Origin: Solea solea
Lineage: Eukaryota; Chordata; Actinopteri; Pleuronectiformes; Soleidae
NCBI RefSeq assembly: GCF_958295425.1
Contig: NC_081154.1
Location: forward strand, 9,667,341 to 9,731,340
Length of the DNA stretch: 64,000 bases
Direction: 5' to 3'
A model generated the notes under the pieces. That model did no database searches and was not told where the DNA came from. It saw nothing but the letters and a program-made list of their open reading frames with translations. Each line of letters starts with the position of its first letter. Within the stretch, counting starts at the first letter, position 1. The translations under genes and the position numbers were made by a program. Of this stretch, positions 37,401 to 50,010 are shown in pieces.

Positions 37401-37859
37401 GAAGTCACTCGGGTGAATGAGGGCTCTTTGTATCCCACATCTGTTGCGTCTGCCGACATGAAAGAAGTAGGTCACTTTTAATGCAGCGTTGTTGTGTGGA
37501 CATAAAGGAAAATAAAGTGTGCAGTCAGATGAGTCATTCAGGAACAGTTCTTATATGAAAAAATCTCTTAGTTTAGCGTTAAACGGCTCCGTTAGTCCCA
37601 CAATCCAACTGTGGCCACTTTAAAGTTAAAAACCCCCAAACATAAACAATAAATATATATTACAACTTAGAAACAGAATTTCTTAGCTTGGCAATCTCTT
37701 GTAATTCTCTGCCACTTAGCAAAAGAAGCATGTTTTTTTTAAAAATGTCAGACTTTTGCTTTAAGAGCACTTGATATAATAAAAAAAAAAGAGTGTCTCC
37801 CTTTGAGTGTTATTTATTTAATTATGTTTATGCCTTTGTGACACATCTACACTCACAGA

Positions 37860-37930
37860 AGAATGTACAAGTGGCTTGAGATGTTGCATGTTGGTATTTG
37901 GCGCTTTACAAATGAAATATATGTGATTTG
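37860..37930 (+). repeat. Possible SINE/LINE 3' tail
   Basis: GAGATGTTGCATGTTGGTAT then TTGGCGCTTTACAAATGAAA resembles the conserved tail of a dispersed fish retroposon. No body or target duplication was found. Confidence 0.35.
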
Positions 37931-39281
37931 ATAGTTGTTTTTCAGTAAATGTTGCTTATTAGTGAAACTGCAGACGTTTAGTTAGATTGTAATTGCATAA
38001 ATCAGATAAACTACAAAGATAGATTTATTAAAAAAATGTTTTTAATTTAGAGAGAAGTAATAAAAAAACCCAACAACAACAAAGAAATCAATGATTATAA
38101 TGTTAGAAAGATAACATTGATTTTGTAGGTGTAAAGGTCACAGACAATACTTTTGAAAACTATATATACTGTATGTGGTATATAATGAATGTAAAGGAAA
38201 TGACTCAGAAACAACAAAAAGTTCCCACAACATAAAGTCCAAATCGTCCAAATAGTCAAATTTTTAGTCGCTATTATAATAATAAAATAAAAGCTATTGA
38301 TATTTTGGATTACTGAAATGACGGCAGTGGGAAATATAGGGAATAGTTGATTTATTGATCATCAAACCTCTGTATTGCAATAGTACGATTACATACGGCT
38401 ACAACTTAACAATATCTACATTTCAGTTTCAAACTCAGTGTTTCTGGATTACTGAGCTCCTCATTTCCAAAGGGGGAAAAAAAGCTGTCAAAATGTTTTC
38501 TCATGCACTTATGCAACCTCCTGGAGCAAGTGTATCTGTTCCTATTTTAGTGATTATAGTGTTACAGTCAAAGCCAAGCATGTGATCAACCACCCCCACT
38601 TGTTATTTCATGTGACGAGTCTACAGTGCACTCCATTTGTATCATACCACTGTGGATGTCAATTTGTCTTTTTCTTTTTTTTTTGTCCAACTACAAATAA
38701 ATATGACGCAAACATTGTTTGACAAAGAAATTGCGGGGTTTTATGGTACAGACTTTAGAGTAACAGGTAACGTCAGACACTTGGAAACTTTCAAATGTGA
38801 CTGTAACATCTTTGAGGCTTGTTGGTAACATTCACAGGGGGGTGGGTTGTAGATGTCACTCCGGGGAAATAAGTGTGACTGAAGGAGATGAATATAGAAC
38901 AAAATCAGAAGGCAGCAGCGGATGTGAACCACAACAAAAGCAAAGAAAGGCACACAATAAACTCTTAGCCCTCTGGGTTTGAACCCCTAAATAGCCACAG
39001 AACATGGCTGCAGCTGTACAAATAATACAGTTTCAAGGGTAAAACAAGGACAGACGAACGCTTGAACCCAAGGGGAAAATGGAGTAGGTTTATTTTTTTT
39101 CTCAAGTAATACCTCTGCTCTCTGTTCTCCCCACTTATGGTCTGATGTGTCCCCAAAGCTCCTTCCGTGAACGGCAAAACTCCATTCCTCCCTCCCTGCT
39201 TTCTTTTTCTCTTTTTTTTTTATGCTATTTTCTTTCCTCCCCCAATACCCACCCTTTTCCTCCCTCTCCTTTTGCTCTGCG

Positions 39282-39295
39282 GTTGCCATGACAAC
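39282..39295. promoter_or_regulatory. RFX X-box-like site
   Basis: GTTGCCATGACAAC differs at one position from the palindromic RFX-binding X-box. It lies about 630 bases before the candidate alternative start at 39910. Related but weaker words occur at 45980-45995 and 52840-52853. Confidence 0.3.
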
Positions 39296-39599
39296 AGCAG
39301 CACTGCACCATTCATCTGTTGGAGACCTGGGCTCCTGTTCCTGTAGAGAGAGTGTGCCTCTCGCATCTATACGTAACACGCTAAGCGCTAATGCAGTCAC
39401 GGAGGCGAACGAGGCGCTCACTCCTATCTGTGTTCACGGTTTCCTCGCAGAACAAGCTCTCTGTTCTCTTCTTCTGTTCTTTTTCTGTTGTTGTTTTTTT
39501 TTCCAGTCTTAGTGGCAAAGGTTTTGGTCACCAGTCAGCCCTGAGTGTGTGCTGCTATCACAGGTGTCACCTCTGTGTCCCCCTCTTTCCCCAGTGACA

Positions 39600-39909
39600 C
39601 AGTGACTGCTGCGTTCTTCCTTCCTCCTTCCCCTTTTCCTCCCTCCCTCCCTCCCTCCATCCTCCTCCTCCTTCCTTTCTCGCTCCTCCTGTCACTGCCA
39701 TATCTGCCTGGCTCTGTATCATTTACTGCGACTGAACTGAGCGGGCAGCATCAGCGCTGAAACCTGTGGAGATTTCCTCAGAAAGGAGGCAGGAGGAGCC
39801 GAAAGAGGGAGAAGCATCTGTTTCCTCCGCGCTCGTCCTCTCCTGCGCTGTTGCAGGTGTTTTTGTTTTCCCAAATTTTTCCGTTTCTTCTTTGTCCGTT
39901 TCTTTTTTG
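39600..39909 (+). promoter_or_regulatory. Candidate alternative promoter and 5' UTR in intron 3
   Basis: A pyrimidine-rich block (39615-39690, CCTCCCTCCCTCCCTC and similar) is followed by a GC-richer, purine-rich leader (39765-39845) that leads into the open frame at 39910. Between 39766 and 39909 there is no upstream ATG. No TATA box is apparent. The base composition change stands out against the flanking intron, but transcription is not proven. Confidence 0.4.
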
Positions 39910-40021
39910 ATGAACTGGTCATCGTTCAGAGACGAAGGACTGCTTGTGTCGCTGGAGGGGGAAGGAGGGGGGCTGGTGCCGTACTCCAGCCTTCAGGAAT
40001 GCAAGATCTGGTTTGAGAATG
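39910..40021 (+). CDS. tanc2: Candidate alternative first coding exon of tanc2 in intron 3
   Basis: The frame from ATG 39910 gives 37 codons, MNWSSFRDEGLLVSLEGEGG through CKIWFEN, then one base (G at 40021) and donor GTGAGC at 40022. That leftover base plus CC at the start of exon 4 makes GCC, the same Ala codon as in the standard transcript, so splicing 40021 to 49894 yields an in-frame protein continuing APLRKAKFVESP. The segment is acidic and glycine-rich, with a moderate GC preference at third positions. Against it: the ATG context is weak (T at -3), and I recognise no counterpart. It would replace residues 1-106 of the long form. Another reading is an internal exon using the CAG at about 39929-39931. 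Confidence 0.45.
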
Positions 40022-40084
40022 GTGAGCCCTGCCACACCCTCTTTCGCTCGTTTCATTCCTCTATTTATGTCTGGCAAACTGTAA

Positions 40085-40103
40085 CCCCCCCCCCCCCCCC
40101 CCC
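40085..40103. repeat. C19 homopolymer
   Basis: Nineteen consecutive C residues lie 63 bases after the donor of the candidate exon at 39910-40021. Confidence 0.95.
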
Positions 40104-40599
40104 AACTTTGCTCCACCTGGTCTGTCTGCTCTTTGACCTTACAGCTGGAGCAGCGCCGTCAGTCAGCCCTTTTGAATGACGTTTGTACAGATATGAGGCT
40201 CATGGGAGGAGTGCAGGAAAGTAATTTCTCTCCATGAAATGATGCGTTTGTCAAAGGGCTGCACTGTAATGACAATGTAGGCTCGAGGACCTGTAAATCG
40301 ACCAGAGTGCAAAGTGTTTTTGGTTTTTTTTTGGTTGTTTTTTTTTCATGGCGAGCTGGTCTGTTTCATGCGTCAGCGTGGGTGAGCATTCAATTGTCTT
40401 TGAGTGTGTGTGTGTGTGCGTCGAATCCTTTGGTGTGTGTGTGCGTGTCCAAGTACAGGCTGTGGGTGGCTAATGGTGCTTGTTCTTGTTATTGTGAGTC
40501 TCACTTTTTTTTTTCCTATCCATGAGCACAGCTATGTATGTAGCATAAATGGCTTGATGGGAAACAGTTTTTTTATATCTTCCCCACGCCACGCAGTCA

Positions 40600-40624
40600 A
40601 CAGCAGCAGCAGCAGCAGCAGCAG
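40600..40624. repeat. (CAG)8 repeat
   Basis: Eight CAG/GCA triplets in intron sequence. Confidence 0.92.
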
Positions 40625-43600
40625 CTTGTTATGTACCAGAATCACCTTGTCATACGCTGTGATGTGGTTCCTCCTTCCATTTCCAGTGCTGCAGGCTCCG
40701 TGCCTTTATCCCCGTGGGACTGCTAGCTGCTGTATGAACAGAACAAAATGTCTCAATAACACTATCTGCCTGCAAAACACAAGTACCTCATCAGCAGCTG
40801 CTACTGCTGGACGCAGGTGAATGGTTTTTGATGAGGCACCCACAGCCGTGTTTTGGTTGCAACACTTAGTATCACCACCTGGAGGCTGTTTTGATGAGTT
40901 TAGCTTGTCAGCTGTCATTGAGGAAGTACAGACAATGACATCAAGGACTTAAATGTCATTGTGGCTAAATGGCCAAGTTTATTGTTCTGGGGTTGTTTCC
41001 TGTTTCATGATCTCTCATGGCGTTTTTATTATTATTATTGTTATTTTTTTTAAACCTGGTCATGCACTGTGGTTGTGGATGATCTTTAGAACTTGCCATC
41101 GTAAAACAAGGAGGTCGACGTTGCTTCGCTCTTGTCTTTGTGGACATTTTAGGAAAATAAATAGTTTTGCCTGAAAATGTAGCTATAAGTTAGGACAGGT
41201 CTTCACTAGCACAACCACATCCATACATGTAATACAAATACACCTGGTGACATGAGTTTTTTTTTCATGGTTAACTTTGCATTTCAGTGCCCACGGTTTC
41301 ATATTTATTCACAAAACAATCACAGGGTCCTTAGCCGCCCATTACTGTGAATCAGCCAAATAAAACTTGTATACCATCTGCATTGGTTCAGAGTGATATT
41401 GATTCATGGAATTATTTGATCCCTCCTCTGCAGTCCCTTGGGCCTGTGTCAGACAAACAGCTCAAGCACAAGTTCTGAAAAAGAAATAACAAGACTATTC
41501 AAAAATGCTGTCCTCAGTGTATAAGAGGAAACTGGTTGGACTGATATTTCATACCTGGAATGATTATTGTGGTAGTTTTTGTGCTTACCAGTGGATTATT
41601 GGCTATATTTCCCCTTTAGTGGCAGAATGGCTGATTGAATTTTTTCACCACTCTGAACACTTTGTGTGATTCAGCATCTTCACCGTACAGTTAAGCAGCA
41701 TGTCTCAATAGATTCTCAGCTATTTGTCTGAAAACAGTGCTACATCTGTAACGACTCCCCAGGATCTAGAATGACTGTGTTGTGTTACGAAGACAGAAAA
41801 TGCAGTCAGTGCTGCCATTGGCAAGATGATGTCACTCTCCTGTATTCTTGATCCCCCTCAGATTAAGCTCTGTTAAAGAAATGCATCTGCTAAGACACCT
41901 CAGCAGTCACATCTGTCATTTTCCCTTAACCTTATAAAGAAAGCCCATACAGCATATGGCAAATGGATGTTTGGCTCGGTTTGTGGTGTGGATTATGATA
42001 AAATAATAAAAAAAAAGGTTCATGATACAGAGCTTCACGTACGGAACATCCTGTCATGAACGAAACAACACATTGTACAGTTACACCCTTACTTAACATA
42101 CCTTTTGTAATATTGACAATGGTGTACCGCAAGGAACTCTTCTTGGCCCTCTGTCATTTTTCTTGGGAACATCATCACTGTGAATTTAATATTTCAGTCA
42201 AGCACTGTCATTGGACTCCATTAAAAGAATTCAAAATTAAAAGAGCTGCACTTCAATAAAAGAATTTAGTGTGTGATTTCAGACTCTGAGCTGAATCTTA
42301 GTTTCAAGTTAATGTTTAAAAATGAAATAGCAATAGGAGCATGCTTATCCCACTTTATATGATCCTGTGATGGCTGTACTAGTTTCTTATAACTTCCTAC
42401 CTCCTGTTAATGAAGATTATCATTCCTTCACTGACTTCTTCTTTTTAAATACCATGGAAGTGTCTGCATTTTGTTAATTAACTAGCTTCCTCTTCATCTT
42501 AGAATCCAAATATCGCTCAGCATTTTTCAGTTCAGGTAGCAGGGCATTTTCAGGGCATTCATATTTTCTTCTTTTGGTTTTAACCTTGAATACAACAGTG
42601 TTTACTAATTAATTCTCAGGTTTTTTTGTTATTATTATTTTTTATTTGAGTTTAAGTACAGCAAAGGAAAAAATCTTTTCATGCTTAACAAATTAATTTA
42701 TTTCTATATTACTAACCGTTTCGTGTGGCTGTTGCTCCTATTTGCTTTTTACCTGGATGCTAAAGTGGTACCTTCTGGAAAACGGGTTAAAATAGAGAAA
42801 CCCGCAGTGGTCTATTAATAGCGATGTTATGATTTGCTTACAAACCAGAGGAGTGCATTACATATACCATCTCACTGCTTTCTGAGAATGTTGATGGAGG
42901 AGAGCTGAGTAAACACTTTTCCTGTCACACACATACACAAGAGAAAGAGGGGCAAAAGAAGTGTGTCATAATGTGTGTATGTGTGTCCATGCGTATCCAA
43001 ACTCGTACGGACGACTGCACAGCGACACCAGTCTCTGTATTAACATTCACCACTTGTCTGTCTGCTGTTAACTTATTTGCTCAGTCATTTCTGGGTGCTG
43101 AACCGCGCTATAAGGCATTTTGTCTGGATCACAGCTCCGAGTTTGAGTGGCTGTATGTCAGTGGGATGACACAACAGCATTTTTTCTTTGTTTTTTTTTT
43201 TAAATAACATTTTATGTCCTGCTAAATGATATAGTAGAAGGTTATCTTGACATCTTCATCAGATACTTTCTTTATTTATGGTCTTATTTTGAGTGTTCTC
43301 ACTGAAATTCAGCACATCCTGGTTTTCTCAATGATTTTTTAAGTACGTGTACCCTGGAAGTTATAAATATCTCCACTCAGGCCTGAACTCCAATTGAGAC
43401 AGAGGTCAAGACAGCCCAAGGCTATTTTAAGGCCACTGTATGAAGTGGTGTGCTTGGCAATTATGCTACTTTCACTGTCACTGAAGTGGTGCTTTGTTTA
43501 AGGTTATAGCTGGCTGACATCCTCAGGTCCTTAGCATCTCCTGATGAGAAAGTGTGTGTGAAATGGTCAGTGTCATTTCTCAGTGTCAGTGATGGAGCAC

Positions 43601-46600
43601 AGAAAGTTAAAGAAGTGTACATGTAAATATATGCAAGTGACATTTAGCATTATAAAAGAGATACTGTAGTCTGAGAGTGTGGAACACTGTGTTCATGTAA
43701 ATGCTCTTCCACATACATAACTTCCCCACTAAGTGTTTTAATTAAAAAAAACAAAACAAAAAAAAAACTTTGAACCTAGTTGGTTAATTTTCACACATCA
43801 GCAACAGGCTGAGACTCAAAGTGAAAGTGTGTCTGCCTTAGCGCAGCAGTGGAGAATTGTCACATGATGAGCGGAGACAACAAGGCAACAATAATAGACT
43901 GTTAAAATTTTAAATATCCACCAAGAAAGTGAAAGAGAGGAAGGGGGAGAGGCTAACCTTAGCTGAAGTTCCTTATGTTGCTTCCCTGTCCAGTACAAAT
44001 CTATGTACTATTCAATTCTATATTTTGTATCCACGGTTCAGTTCATATCTATTTTTAAACCATACATCAGCATCAGATCTATGGCATGACATGTCATGCA
44101 ATCAAACTGAAAGATTGGGGCAGATGGATTAGGCACATCACTATCTTAAATCAAAGTAATGTGAGATTATTATTTTTTTCAAGCAAGAGGGGAGACATTG
44201 CTGCAAAAAAAAAAGGTTAACAGCTGTTTGCCTTCTAGGTAAGAATATAAACTATAAATCTGTTCTGTCAAACTAAGAATAGGTTTTCTTGTCAATAAAA
44301 AAATGTCCTTGCACAGATGCTGTCATCATAGGAAACACGACATCTGAAATGCTCCCACACAGGAGAACAAAATGATGCTGCTGGAGCATCCTCTAACTCC
44401 GGCCCTCCTCCTGTGTCTTCTCTCACCATTTCTAAAACTGACTCGCAGCACTCGACACTCCTTAAATAACTAAATAACAAAAGAATCTTTACTGGGTTAC
44501 TGGTGCAAGGCATAAGGCCCATTTATACTCCATTTTCACCTCTAATTTTAACACATCTCCACTGCAGACCCTTGTTTTTCTTCTCCTCTGGTCAAGACTT
44601 TTTTGGAGAGAGACACCAAGGCTTTTTAGGGCCGGTATAATTCAATATTCCCAGTGCTAGCAATTATCTGCTCTCTGCCTGCTCTGTTGCCATCCAGTGT
44701 GTCGAACTGCTACGAGCTATGATAGAAGATGTGTGTGGTGGTAGGTGGTGCAACAGATGCTTTGTGAACAATCTCTGTTTTTTTTTGTGGATTCTTCGGG
44801 GGGATAAACAGCTCAGGATGTCTGCTACAGAATCTTCTCTTGCATATTTGGGTCCTCCAGATTAACCTGCTCGTTTGTTGCTTCAGCTTCAATATCACTT
44901 GTGAGCTACTGGTTTAATCCAAGCTCAATAAGGTTAAGTAAAACGCTGAATTAACAGCTTTTTGGGCTGGCGAGAGCTCATCTAATGAGCATTCTTAGAA
45001 CCTCAGCACCTCCCTCCATCCTCGTGAAAATTCTGCCTGTGCCTCACCTCGCCTGGCTAATCCTCCCAAGGCTGTAATGATAGCTACACACTCCCACACA
45101 GACACTCACATGCATTCACAAAAGAGGGAGAGGCAGCTTATACGGCTAATGGACTTTCACTTGCTGCTGACTGTCGGCCTCCTCTGTTGGGAGGTCGGGA
45201 GTGTGCAGCTCATTGTGTGTTGCACAGCAAGATCTGGTCTGCATTGTTTTGTTTTGAAGAGTCAACAAGACGAGTGCAAGAATCCTCAGACTCGGATACA
45301 TGTGTGCATGCTGGGCTCAAGCCTCTGGTTCATGGTCATCAAAATGAATGAATTCATCTAAAATCACTGTGTGATGATCAAATAGACGTTCAAAGGAATT
45401 ACAATTTCATATCATACAATACTATTCTGAAAAGGGCATTCATATTTTAAATATTATAATCAGAATTATACATTTAAGATGTATCTGGAGATAAATAAAA
45501 CGTTTTTTCTAAACCCTTATCCAAACCTTAGATAGATAGATTTTTGTGACCAAATTGTAAAATATTCAATGAAAGTAAAACATTTTCACTTGTTCATATC
45601 CTCTTTAAAAAATATCCCTTCAAGCATTGAGATAGTGATTAAACCAAATATCTTAATTGCAGGAACTCATAAGTACTGCAATCATACTGCAATCTACACT
45701 GTCCTTGAGTTTGTCAAGGAATTTGCAAACAAACTGCTTCAGCTCTTTTTCAACTTTTTTTTTAAGGTGAATTTCTTGAATTGACAAGACAAGGTGAGGA
45801 CCTGGTCCCCCGAAGCAGCAGAGAGCTGTGAATACGAAGAAGTTGTTTGATTATATTTGAGCAAATGTGTTGGGACCTTGTGGCTTTTAACGCTGGTGGA
45901 ATCACCCTCTCCCCGCGTGCTCCCGCTATCTTAGTGAAAAGTGGACACGTCTCGTCTTCTCCCTCCCTGTGCTCCGCTGTTGCCATAGCTACCGGGGCCG
46001 CGTGTTTGGTTTTGGTCTGCTTGGGTTGCAGACAGCTGGGCAACGTGTGTCTTCACCCACATTATTGTTCTTTATGTGCGTGTATGTTAATTCGTGTACC
46101 TACGCCTTTGTCTGAGTATGTGCCTGAGGTAGTGCGTAACAGAGACAGTACAGACAGTTTTTTTTTTTCTTCTTATCCTTCACTTATCTGCAGCGAGAAA
46201 TGAGAAAATGTGCATTACATATAAGAGTCTCCAGTACATATTCAAATCCTGTCGTGTCTGATGGGAATTTTCATGATGAAAAAGACACTTTATATGCACA
46301 ACGCCCTGTGAATTTGAATTGCATTATTGACTTTCTTGTTTGTTGATAATTCCACCAACAGGAGGAGGCCCCGCATGCTTGATAATCTTGGGAGTAGAGA
46401 TCAGCTTTTTAAAATTTCCCCTCATCTTTGAGCATATTTATTGTCACCAGTCTCTGTCTCTCTTTGCATTCCCTCTCCCACTCTAATCTCACATGTACAC
46501 TTGTACATGCCACATCACATGCATATTCATGTTTACACACGCACACACACCTCACACCCAGTGCAATGTAACAAATATCTATTTCATGGCCACGTGCATC

Positions 46601-47747
46601 TACACACCCGGACTAGATATATTTATTCATAAGCTCATTAGAGGAGTGGATTTGCCTGCTGCCATCCATCACACTGTCACCCATCCTCTGCCTGGCACTC
46701 GCTGACAACAGAACTGCAGGGGGACAAGTCCCTGGGATTTAGTCGGCTGCAGCCTGTGCTATAGCAGAGGATTTACTCCAACAGACATTGTCACTTCACC
46801 ATTTTATAAAGGGGAGATCGGGGTGGCAAATACAAAAGAAGCGGTTTTCTCCCCTCCACCGACGTCTATCCAAAAATCTATATTATAGAGGAGAAAACAT
46901 TTTAGACTGCATTGGAAATCTAGTGTATTGATGTTTACGGTACAGTATATAATATGAGGGAGCCTTTTGTTGGTGCTCTTTTGTAGACACATTGTCGTGC
47001 GACGGCTCGGTCCTTCACACTCTCAGCTGTTGCAAGCGTGTCAGTGCAGGTGCAAGAGCAGCTTATTGATATCAGAGCAAAGGATGTCCATCTGTTTCAG
47101 ATAAATACAGCTCCCTATTCGGTCAGTGCATTTCCATGCACGACAAAGTCAACTGGACTACTGCCCTTGTCCTGGTATACAAGCACAATTGGGGAGTTAT
47201 TGAGTTATTGAATGAAGGTGTGGGCGACATGGCCCCTTTCTGATTCTTCTGTCTATCAGCTCCTATTATTTCAGGGTTTATTGTGGGAGGTGAGAACTGT
47301 GGTACATGCTCAGAATGCCAGAGTTTGATGATGCTCCAACTGAATGTATACGTCTAATAATCCAGTTTACAAACACATTATGTGAGTGTATTAGTCTGAC
47401 TTTGAGAAATTAGATTTGGTACCATTTCAGTTCAAAGTCCAGTGTTAGTCCGAATGCAAATTATAGGATTTACTAGCAGTAATGAAAATGTCAGAACATG
47501 TCAAGGATGCATCTCTCTGGAGATTCTGTCACTGCAGTGGATCCAGTCGTGGATGACTCTGGTCACTTCCTCCACCTGGCTGTCACTTGCGGTTTCTCAC
47601 CGTGGCATCTGTGCTGGCTCACTTCCTAATAGTGGTCAATTACCAGAGTCTCCTCCAGACAGCACACACGTGGAGTATTAACACCGTGCATGTGACAAGT
47701 GAACGTATCCACTTCACATGTACAGACACAGCACTGACGGGAGTCAT

Positions 47748-47788
47748 CCCTCCTCCTCCTCCTCCTCCTCCTCCTCCTCTCCTCCTCT
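47748..47788. repeat. (CCT)n repeat
   Basis: About twelve CCT triplets with one interruption near 47780. The proline-rich (plus) and arginine-rich (minus) frames across it are artefacts. Confidence 0.92.
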
Positions 47789-48482
47789 GCCAAGGAGATT
47801 TTGTCATGTTTGTTTGACTGCGTGTATGTGTGAGCAGACAATGTCGAATCTTGACAACAGATTTCAGTGATTATGTAGAAAGTTGGAACATGGCTCAAGG
47901 AAGAAGTTGTTGGTGTTGATTTGGATGAAGTAGCTGATCTTAACAAAGTAATTCAAATGAGTGAACAAAGAAACATTCCAACAGTGCCACGCCATGAAAT
48001 ACCTCTGCCTGTTGGTATGTCCTCAGGGAGGACGCTGCCACTTTGGTCCGTTTACCATTTTCCACTGAGAAATCTCTGTAACTAATAGATGTTTTACCGT
48101 GTCATTTGGTGCAGACGTTCACCGATCGCACGCCAAACATCAGATCACTTAGCAGCAAATCAGAGGACATTAACGTGGCAGACAGATTTTTTTGGACACT
48201 CTGTGACATGAATTAGAATGGTGGAATATGAATCCATGCGGCCTTTCGTCTACACACATGCACTGAGCGCTGTCGCGTTCGCCCTGCACCGACGGCGCGC
48301 ATGTGCTTGGTGTCACCGTCGTTGTTTTCTGTTGTCGATGCATCAGAAATGCATCAGGTACGCACTACAGATGCAAGACTCTCTGTGGTTTTACACAACA
48401 AAGACTTGTAGACTCTTTGTGCTGTCTCATACCCCGACACTGTTGTCTTTTGCCCGTCCAGCACCTGAAGTGTCAGTGTTCA

Positions 48483-48551
48483 GTGTTCATGTTAGATGTG
48501 GGTGTGTCCATGTTAGAATCAGGTGTGTCCATGTTAGATGTAGGTGTGTCG
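48483..48551. repeat. 21-bp minisatellite, about 3.3 copies
   Basis: The unit GTGTCCATGTTAGATGTAGG (with one further base) repeats with small changes: a GATGTGG form, a GAATCAGG form, then a GATGTAGG form. Confidence 0.85.
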
Positions 48552-49816
48552 GGGTGCATTGTTGGCACATCGGTGTCTCGAGGCAGAGGAAAGTGGTTAT
48601 GATTTCTACCAACAAAAACTTGGTCTGAAGTCCGCGGTGCCGTATTTCACTGTTATTTCCAGGCTCATTATTTAGTCGGTAATATGCACCTGCATGGACA
48701 GCTGCACAGATGGTCGACTCGTGTGAAGTGAAGCGGTGTCCTTGGCAAAGACGTGTTCTGTTGTACAACCTGGCAAATATGCCTTTGACAAAGCAACTGT
48801 TACATTAGATAGCTTTGTACGTGTGCACTTAACCCATAATAAGAATGGGACAACTTTTGCACCATACGGTACGGTTGGAATCTGTTTTAAAAAGCCAATT
48901 ACGCCTAGCCATGGCTTGTTTATCCAACAGAGCAAAGAAAAGAAATAAAATAAATTACACATAATTTAGATGATATTAGTGGATAAAGAATAGTCCTGTA
49001 TTCAAATATGTCAATATTCCTCTGCTGTATTACGCAATATTCAGTGTAGGTAAGCATGGCAAGGACAGTATGGGTTGTAGGTCTTCTGCTGATTACACTA
49101 GGTGGATGGGTTCTCTCTGTGTGTACATTATTGGTCAAACCTCAGCGCATGTCCATCCTATGCTTCATGGACCTTCCATACGTTCATGATGCTGTCAGTT
49201 TGTCTGGGTAACAATCCTCTGAAGCCCCATGTCATTCCCCAAAAACCCGGGAAAAGATTGTGTCACAGCTGCCACCCACGGCTTTCAACACACTCTCTCT
49301 GTCACCCTCACTGTGAACTTCTTGTTGAGGCGAGTCAGTCGATGTCCCAGACTTTGTGCCCGAGTCAGGCGTGAGGACATTCCCAAAATGGATCTTATTA
49401 GCAGCCTCGGTGTGGTTATGACATTGGACAAACAGAAAAACAACTTTATTCTTTCTCCTTTTTTTTTTGCACTCAATCTTTTCAGTTTCAAAGGTGCATC
49501 TGATTTTCTACTTTGTGAGTGAAATGCATGGAGGAAATATGGTGATAGATTCCCTTTCAGCGGTGCTTTGAGGTTTGGCCAGTGTAGTGATTTGCCTTAT
49601 TGCCCGGTAGCATTTGCCAGTTTTGCTTGTTTACTCATACCAAAGCAAATAGAAACTATTTAAAAGAGCCTTCTGGTTGTTTTCATTTTATAAATGTGCT
49701 GCTTCAAGTTCATGAGCTCTCTGTCTTCCTCCCTCTCTGTCTTGTCCTGTCCCTGTCACTCCTGTCTTTCTTGTCTTCTTCCATACCCCTGTTCTGTGTG
49801 TGCATGTCTTTCTCTT

Positions 49817-49821
49817 TGTGT

Positions 49822-49853
<32 letters not shown>

Positions 49854-49854
49854 T
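49817..49854. repeat. (TG)n repeat 40 bases before exon 4
   Basis: About 18 TG units with one TA interruption end roughly 40 bases upstream of the exon 4 acceptor. Confidence 0.92.
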
Positions 49855-49893
49855 GTCTCCTTCTCTATGTTTGTGTGTGCTTTCTGCTCCCAG

Positions 49894-50010
49894 CCCCTCT
49901 GCGGAAAGCAAAGTTTGTGGAGAGCCCTCGCATTCCACAATCAGAGCTTGGCTCCCCTAAACACACCTCCACCACTGCCAAGAATCCAGACCTGGACACA
50001 TACTGCCCTG
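49894..50010 (+). CDS. tanc2: tanc2 coding exon 4
   Basis: This 117-nt exon encodes about residues 107-145: APLRKAKFVESPRIPQSELG then SPKHTSTTAKNPDLDTYCP. The basic APLRKAKFVESPRIP segment is strongly TANC-like; a similar KxVESPR motif occurs in TANC1, from memory. The acceptor is TGTGCTTTCTGCTCCCAG and the donor GTAAGT at 50011. Both ends are phase 1, making this the third consecutive symmetric exon. A TG microsatellite occupies the branch-point region. The candidate exon at 39910-40021 would join here in frame. The C-terminal half is less conserved and may vary between paralogs. Confidence 0.94.

Larger units (their letters stand above)
31862..49893 (+). other. tanc2 intron 3 (about 18.0 kb)
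   Basis: The donor is GTAAAG and the acceptor TTTCTGCTCCCAG. Contents: a possible piggyBac-type MITE (33303-33656), TG repeat (34103-34128), AT-rich repeats (34719-34741, 35075-35098), an inverted repeat (36367-36388) and CNE-like homeodomain-site clusters (about 35520-35800 and 36990-37400). It also holds the candidate alternative first exon (39910-40021), a C19 run (40085-40103), (CAG)8 (40600-40624), (CCT)n (47748-47788), a 21-bp minisatellite (48483-48551) and a TG repeat next to exon 4. The stretches 41100-42950 and 43200-46400 show nothing I can name beyond AT-rich intron. Confidence 0.8.

Noticed and set aside
38987..39421. 144-codon minus-strand frame with Lys/Glu-rich segment
   Set aside because: The Lys/Glu content comes from a CTTTTTCTC-type pyrimidine tract on the plus strand; no family match.
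39766..39909. Upstream extension of the frame at 39910
   Set aside because: It begins at GTG, not ATG, and is pyrimidine-driven; no ATG precedes 39910 in that frame within this stretch.
45762..46203. GC-richer patch in intron 3 with frames on both strands, considered as another first exon
   Set aside because: No ATG-to-donor structure in phase with exon 4 could be found.
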